This document shows positions 4,715 through 8,469 of a stretch of 8,469 nucleotides of DNA, one piece after another. The notes under the pieces are model-generated. The model worked only from the letters and a program-made list of their open reading frames with translations, had not been told where the DNA came from and ran no database searches. Each line of letters begins with the position of its first letter. Position 1 is the first letter of the stretch. The DNA comes from an uncultured Flammeovirgaceae bacterium (GTDB lineage: Bacteria > Bacteroidota > Bacteroidia > Cytophagales > Cyclobacteriaceae), in contig CAKZPJ010000307.1 of assembly GCA_937138955.1 (NCBI GenBank), positions 1-8,469 on the forward strand, in the 5' to 3' direction. A program made the translations under genes and the position numbers.

Positions 4715-7327
4715 TTAGTAAGTATTTGACTGATACAAAGCTTTGAGCCGTTCGTCCTTCTCGTTGTCTCTAATAGACTGGAGCATCAGACTTACTTCCG
4801 GCTGCTCGCTAAAGAATAGTAGGCCGCGGTAGGCCGTTAGCCGAATGTAATATTGGGGGTGATTCCGAGCCTGATCGGCCAACAACTGAATACCTTGCTG
4901 AGTAGATGGCTCATCATTGGTCGCTACTAAGTACTGCGCTAGATAATTCAGAAAATAGTACAAAGTCTCATCCGAAATTTTAGTCGCTTTTTCTTCAAAC
5001 CATTGGTACTGATCAGCCACTCCTTCAGAAACAAAGTAGTCAGCCAAAGCCATTACCGTATTGAAGTTGGTGAATTTGTGGTAGGGAGCAAAACGAGAAG
5101 CCTTATCAGTAGCCGTTGTTTTGGCGTAACCAGCAATGGCGGTACCTACTACCGCGTAGCTAGAATCTTGTAGGGCTTGCTGGAATAAATCCTGATAACG
5201 TTCAGCATTGACAGTGGCCAGTGCATTGATCGCATCAGCCCGCACTAGCGACTTTTCATCATCACGAGCCAACATCTCGATTTTGTGCAGCAGCGTACTG
5301 TCGCTTACGCTTAATTTTTCTTCTAAAGCATTAATTGCCAACCGTCGGATCATCCAGAAATCATCATCTAATGCTTCGGTTAAGATTGCAGAAGTAATGG
5401 TGGCAGTAGAATCGTTGACCAACGTCTGTAAACTGGCTAACTGATGGGTGAAGTGATCGGTGTTACGAAACTGATACGCCCACTCCTTTTCCGACTTATT
5501 ATGAGAAACCTGCGCTAGTAATGCCCCTTCAGCATCAAACAATACTAATTGTGGTTCGGTATCGGCAGTAATAATAAACTCTTGATACGGCTCGTTGATC
5601 CACAGTTCGTAGCTACTTCGCTTATCATTTATCCACACATCTATCGTAACCGGAATCTGGTAGATTGGAGTAGTCTTAGTATCTTGAAGCTGTGATACAA
5701 TTAGCATTAACTGCCCATTTTCGTAGCGTTGCTGCACATCGAATACCGGATGGCCAGCGCTGAGAAACCACTGATTAAAGAACCAGTTGAGGTCTTGCCC
5801 CGTCACCTCCTCAAAGGCGATGCGTAGGTCATGAATTTCTACCGAGGTGTAGGCATGGCGAGTTAAATAAAGCTCTAGCGAGGCAAAGAACGCTTCGTCA
5901 CCCACATGCTTGCGAAGCATATGCAAAACCAAACTTCCTTTATCATAGGAGTGGCGGTCAAACATCTCTTCTTTATCCGCGTGGCGATAGCGAATCAAGT
6001 CAACCTGCTTATCTTCTGCTTCTGACAGATAGTTTTGCAATTTTTCCCATCGGTCATACTCAGCTTCATCTTTTCCGTAGTAATGTTCGCTCCACAGGTA
6101 CTCTCCGTAAGTAGCGAACGACTCGTTCAGTGGTAGGTTGGCCCAAGACTCGCAGGTGACTAAATCACCAAACCAGTGGTGAAATAGCTCGTGGGCAATA
6201 ATTCCGTCCCAATGGTTATCCAACAGTTCGCGATCGTCCACTAATAAGGCATCGTAGAAAACGGAAGCGGTAGTATTTTCCATAGCCCCTGAGACAAAAT
6301 CCTGCACGATTACTTGAGAGTATTTAGCCCAAGGGTATTTCACTCCGACTTTCTCAGAAAAGAACGAAAGCATTTCGGGAGTTCGCCCGAAAATATTATC
6401 GGCATAATCTGCGTAGGCCGTATCAATATAATAGTTGACGGACATCTCATTCCACTGGTCTTCTATTACTGCAAATTCGCCTACCGCCATCATAAACAAA
6501 TACGGAGCGTGGGGTAAATCCATCTTCCAATAATCCGTTCGAGTTTGCACCGAATCATCTGAAGGGTTTCGTTGAGAATACACCAGCGTACCATTCGAGA
6601 GCGTTTCGTAGCGATCATCTACGGTAATAAACATCTCCTGAGTGCAACGTTCATTAGGAATGTCAATAGTTGGAAACCAACGAGAGCTAGCTTCGGTCTC
6701 ACCCTGCGTCCAGATTTGAGGAGTGGGTTCATCAATAAAGTACAGTCCCTTATCGGAAGTAATCGCGGCACTGCCACCACTGGCAAACTCGTCAGGCTTG
6801 GCGGTATAATCTATCACCAACCAGAAGTCTTCATCACGAGTGTACATCTTATCCAGGGTAACTTGAAGGATCAGGCTATCATATTCGTACTTGAGCGGAC
6901 GTAAATTAGATTCAGCCGATGCATCATTCATTAGATGCACCGAGTGAATATCAAAACCTTTAGCATCTAAGCTAACTGTGGATTGAGGGTAAAAATAAGG
7001 TTTTAGCTGAAGCGTGGCTTTACCGTAGAGATAATGCTTTTCCCAATCAAAGCGCACCTCCAGTTTGGTATGGAGCAGATCGTGCTCGCGAGCTTCAGTA
7101 GCCTGATACGGTGGAATAACAACCGCTTCTACTTTTGGCTCTTCTTCTACCATCTCGCTAACTACTGAGTCAGGTTTGGCATTGGGGTTGGAGACCTCAA
7201 CTGGCTGAGTGGCAGAAATCTGCTCTACTTTACAAGCCGAAAAACTAATCATTAAGGTACAGAGTCCAAGAACCAAGGCTTGTCTGACTGATACGGATGA
7301 GATTGGTTTCAATACTTTCTTATTCAT
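4715..7327 (-). CDS. M1-family zinc aminopeptidase, predicted lipoprotein
   Basis: The product is an exported peptidase expected to remove N-terminal residues from peptides. With the ATG at 7327 it has 870 residues. A lysine-rich start and hydrophobic stretch lead to FSAC, a plausible lipobox with Cys32 as the lipidated residue. An acidic, Pro-rich linker (about 33-75) precedes the M1 N-terminal beta domain. The exopeptidase motif GAMEN is at 347-351, HELFH at 379-383, the third zinc ligand Glu402 in NESFA completes HExxH-x18-E, and Tyr461 in SYDKGS is the expected catalytic Tyr. From about 640 to the end the sequence is helical and repeat-like (HEAT/ARM-type). An ATG at 7396 would add 23 residues ahead of the signal peptide, so 7327 is preferred. 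The gene lies 136 nt upstream of tRNA-Tyr on the same strand, with no clear terminator. The family is certain; the substrate is unknown. Confidence 0.95.
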   Translation of the reverse strand: MNKKVLKPISSVSVRQALVLGLCTLMISFSACKVEQISATQPVEVSNPNAKPDSVVSEMVEEEPKVEAVVIPPYQATEAREHDLLHTKLEVRFDWEKHYLYGKATLQLKPYFYPQSTVSLDAKGFDIHSVHLMNDASAESNLRPLKYEYDSLILQVTLDKMYTRDEDFWLVIDYTAKPDEFASGGSAAITSDKGLYFIDEPTPQIWTQGETEASSRWFPTIDIPNERCTQEMFITVDDRYETLSNGTLVYSQRNPSDDSVQTRTDYWKMDLPHAPYLFMMAVGEFAVIEDQWNEMSVNYYIDTAYADYADNIFGRTPEMLSFFSEKVGVKYPWAKYSQVIVQDFVSGAMENTTASVFYDALLVDDRELLDNHWDGIIAHELFHHWFGDLVTCESWANLPLNESFATYGEYLWSEHYYGKDEAEYDRWEKLQNYLSEAEDKQVDLIRYRHADKEEMFDRHSYDKGSLVLHMLRKHVGDEAFFASLELYLTRHAYTSVEIHDLRIAFEEVTGQDLNWFFNQWFLSAGHPVFDVQQRYENGQLMLIVSQLQDTKTTPIYQIPVTIDVWINDKRSSYELWINEPYQEFIITADTEPQLVLFDAEGALLAQVSHNKSEKEWAYQFRNTDHFTHQLASLQTLVNDSTATITSAILTEALDDDFWMIRRLAINALEEKLSVSDSTLLHKIEMLARDDEKSLVRADAINALATVNAERYQDLFQQALQDSSYAVVGTAIAGYAKTTATDKASRFAPYHKFTNFNTVMALADYFVSEGVADQYQWFEEKATKISDETLYYFLNYLAQYLVATNDEPSTQQGIQLLADQARNHPQYYIRLTAYRGLLFFSEQPEVSLMLQSIRDNEKDERLKALYQSNTY

Positions 7328-7378
7328 TGTGGTTTTTCGATACGGCACAAATATCGGATTAAGTAACGACTTAGTAGG

Positions 7379-7386
7379 CAAAACTA
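7379..7386 (-). promoter_or_regulatory. Candidate -7 box for the M1 aminopeptidase gene
   Basis: On the minus strand TAGTTTTG matches the Bacteroidota -7 consensus TAnnTTTG at every fixed position. It lies 51 nt upstream of the preferred ATG at 7327 and would give a 5' leader of about 45 nt. It also lies upstream of that start but inside the longer frame from 7396, which supports the shorter start. No convincing TTTG is found at the -33 spacing, so confidence is moderate. Confidence 0.5.
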
Positions 7387-7438
7387 TTCCACCCAATTAA
7401 AATTTTATCAGATAAACCTGATTTCAGGGATTCTCTCG

Positions 7439-7457
7439 TCAAATGATTATCATTTTC
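7439..7457. promoter_or_regulatory. Fur-box-like operator upstream of the PhoD-like gene
   Basis: The core AAATGATTATCATTT (7441-7455) is a perfect 7-1-7 palindrome centred on 7448. Read on the minus strand, the 19-mer at 7457-7439 (GAAAATGATAATCATTTGA) matches the classical Fur consensus GATAATGATAATCATTATC at 15 of 19 positions. It ends 14 nt before the ATG of the phosphatase frame, where a bound repressor would block transcription or early initiation. Fur is the first choice; Zur or another Fur-family protein has related sites. Which regulator binds it cannot be told from sequence. Confidence 0.6.
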
Positions 7458-7471
7458 AATATACTTGTACT

Positions 7472-8469
7472 ATGACGAAACGAATACTATACATAAGCCT
7501 ACTCAACTTACTGTTCCTAGCTTCTCTACCTGCTTCCGCCCAGGAAGCTTACTTCACTAACGGTTTTCGGATTTCGGAGCTTACCGCGAATGAAGCCATT
7601 ATTTGGACTCGTCTCTGCGGACAAGAAAAGCCTAATCCAGTGGTTCACGAACGCAAGCCCAAGGTGTTTCGTCATCCGCTTAATTTTAACGAAGATATGC
7701 CCGTAGATGAGATGGATGGAGCTGTCCGAGGCGCCGAAGGCTACGTTCGGGCAATAGTAGAAGGGGCGCAATCTACCGAAACTTCAGACTGGTTTCCTGC
7801 CGAGGCGAAAGAAGATTATACGGTTCATATTCCCTTAGAAGGATTAATCCCAAATACCAAGTATACTATCAGGCTGGAAGGAAAAGTGCAGCAATCCGAT
7901 GAAGACTTAGCAGTATTGACGGGAAGTTTTCGCACCCCTCCCGCCGATACCGTAACAGCACCAGTATCATTTACTACTTCTACTTGTCAGTATTTTTGGA
8001 GCTACGACGATTCGGTAGCTGGATTTAAAACGTATCAGTCTATGGTGGAAATGGCCCCCGATTTCTTCGTACAAACCGGGGATTAGGTGTACTACGACAA
8101 ACCCGGGCCATCGGCAACTACGCTAGAAAAAGCCCGCCATAAGTGGCACGCTATTAATGGATGGCCCTCGCTAGTCAACTTTTTTCGTCAAACTCCCACC
8201 TATTTTATCAAAGACGATCATGACTTACTTTCCAATGATTCGCACGCACAAACGGCAGATTACGGAGAGTTATCTTATCCCGAGGGGTTAGTAATCTGGA
8301 ATGAAAACGTGCCCATGAAGGAGCTTCCCTACCGAACGGTTCGTTGGGGAAAAGATTGACAGGTGTGGCGGCTGGAGGGGCGGGAATACCGTAGTGCTAA
8401 TCAGGCTCCTGATGGTCCGGGAAAAACTATTTTGGGACAGCAGCAAAAGTACTGGCTCACGCAAACACT
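7472..8469 (+). pseudogene. PhoD-like alkaline phosphatase, interrupted by two in-frame stop codons and cut by window edge
   Basis: The frame encodes a secreted metallophosphoesterase resembling the PhoD family, Fe/Ca-dependent enzymes that release phosphate from organic esters. Codons 1-23 form a Sec signal peptide ending ASA before Gln24. The N-terminal beta domain includes a segment like PhoD_N (FRISELTANEAIIWTR) and a fibronectin-like LIPNTKYTIRLEG stretch. The catalytic part has STCQ with Cys172, QTGD with Asp204, VYYD at 206-209 and KDDHD at 247-251. TAG (8084-8086) is codon 205, where relatives have residues such as Tyr or Ile. TGA (8357-8359) is codon 296, in WGKD-stop-QVW, where relatives often have Leu. 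Both lie in the same frame, and family-like sequence ([24 protein letters not shown]) continues to the edge. Single base changes such as TAC/TAT to TAG and TTA to TGA would explain them. A GTG at 8087 could restart translation but would lack the signal peptide and Asp204. Readthrough or sequence error are the alternatives. Confidence 0.8.

Noticed and set aside
7328..7396. Longer start of the aminopeptidase at 7396
   Set aside because: It would put 23 extra residues before a lipoprotein signal peptide, and the candidate -7 box lies inside that extension.
7460..7467. TATACTTG on the plus strand as a -7 box for the phosphatase frame
   Set aside because: It differs from TAnnTTTG at one position, has no TTTG at the -33 spacing, and would place the transcription start at or just past the ATG. 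A leaderless transcript is possible but unsupported.
8357..8359. TGA as a selenocysteine codon in the PhoD-like gene
   Set aside because: Relatives usually have a hydrophobic residue here rather than Cys. No clear stem-loop of the bacterial SECIS type is seen directly downstream, and the second stop is TAG, which would need a different explanation.
8087..8359. Separate small gene starting with GTG directly after the TAG
   Set aside because: It is the direct in-frame continuation of the PhoD homology, has no start-site context of its own, and ends at the second nonsense codon in the middle of the domain.

Overview
The window looks like chromosomal DNA of a member of the Bacteroidota, most likely from the Cytophagales (Cytophagia) side. 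Four things support this: the EF-Tu, NusG and L7/L12 sequences are Bacteroidota-like; start codons follow A/T-rich leaders without Shine-Dalgarno sequences; the best promoter has the Bacteroidota form TTTG-N19-TAnnTTTG; and none of the four tRNA genes encodes its CCA end. The lineage call is inference from sequence recall, not from a search.

Region 1 (1-4674, all minus strand) is the conserved translation/transcription block. In the direction of transcription it reads: promoter, tRNA-Tyr(GTA), tRNA-Gly(TCC), tRNA-Thr(GGT), tuf, tRNA-Trp(CCA), secE, nusG, rplK, rplA, rplJ, rplL (cut by the left edge; rpoB would be expected next). The protein genes from secE to rplJ are packed tightly: gaps of 15, 12 and 5 nt and one 8-nt overlap. 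Each spacer from the promoter to secE holds its own inverted repeat or hairpin, suggesting RNA processing or attenuation points that set the ratios of tRNAs, EF-Tu and ribosomal proteins.

Region 2 (4715-7327, minus strand) is one large gene for a secreted, probably lipid-anchored M1-family zinc aminopeptidase with an intact GAMEN motif, HExxH-x18-E zinc site and catalytic Tyr. It lies upstream of the tRNA-tuf block on the same strand, but that block has its own promoter.

Region 3 (7328-7471) is a divergent intergenic stretch. It has a -7 box for the peptidase on the minus strand and, just before the plus-strand gene, a near-perfect Fur-box-like palindrome.

Region 4 (7472 to the right edge, plus strand) is a secreted PhoD-like phosphatase reading frame. 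Two in-frame nonsense codons (TAG at 8084, TGA at 8357) interrupt it with no frameshift, and recognisable PhoD sequence continues after both. It is best annotated as a recently decayed pseudogene, or an allele carrying sequence errors.

No mobile element, CRISPR array or defence system is visible. The non-routine signals are the doubly interrupted phosphatase, the Fur-like operator in front of it, and the hairpins in the tRNA-tuf spacers.
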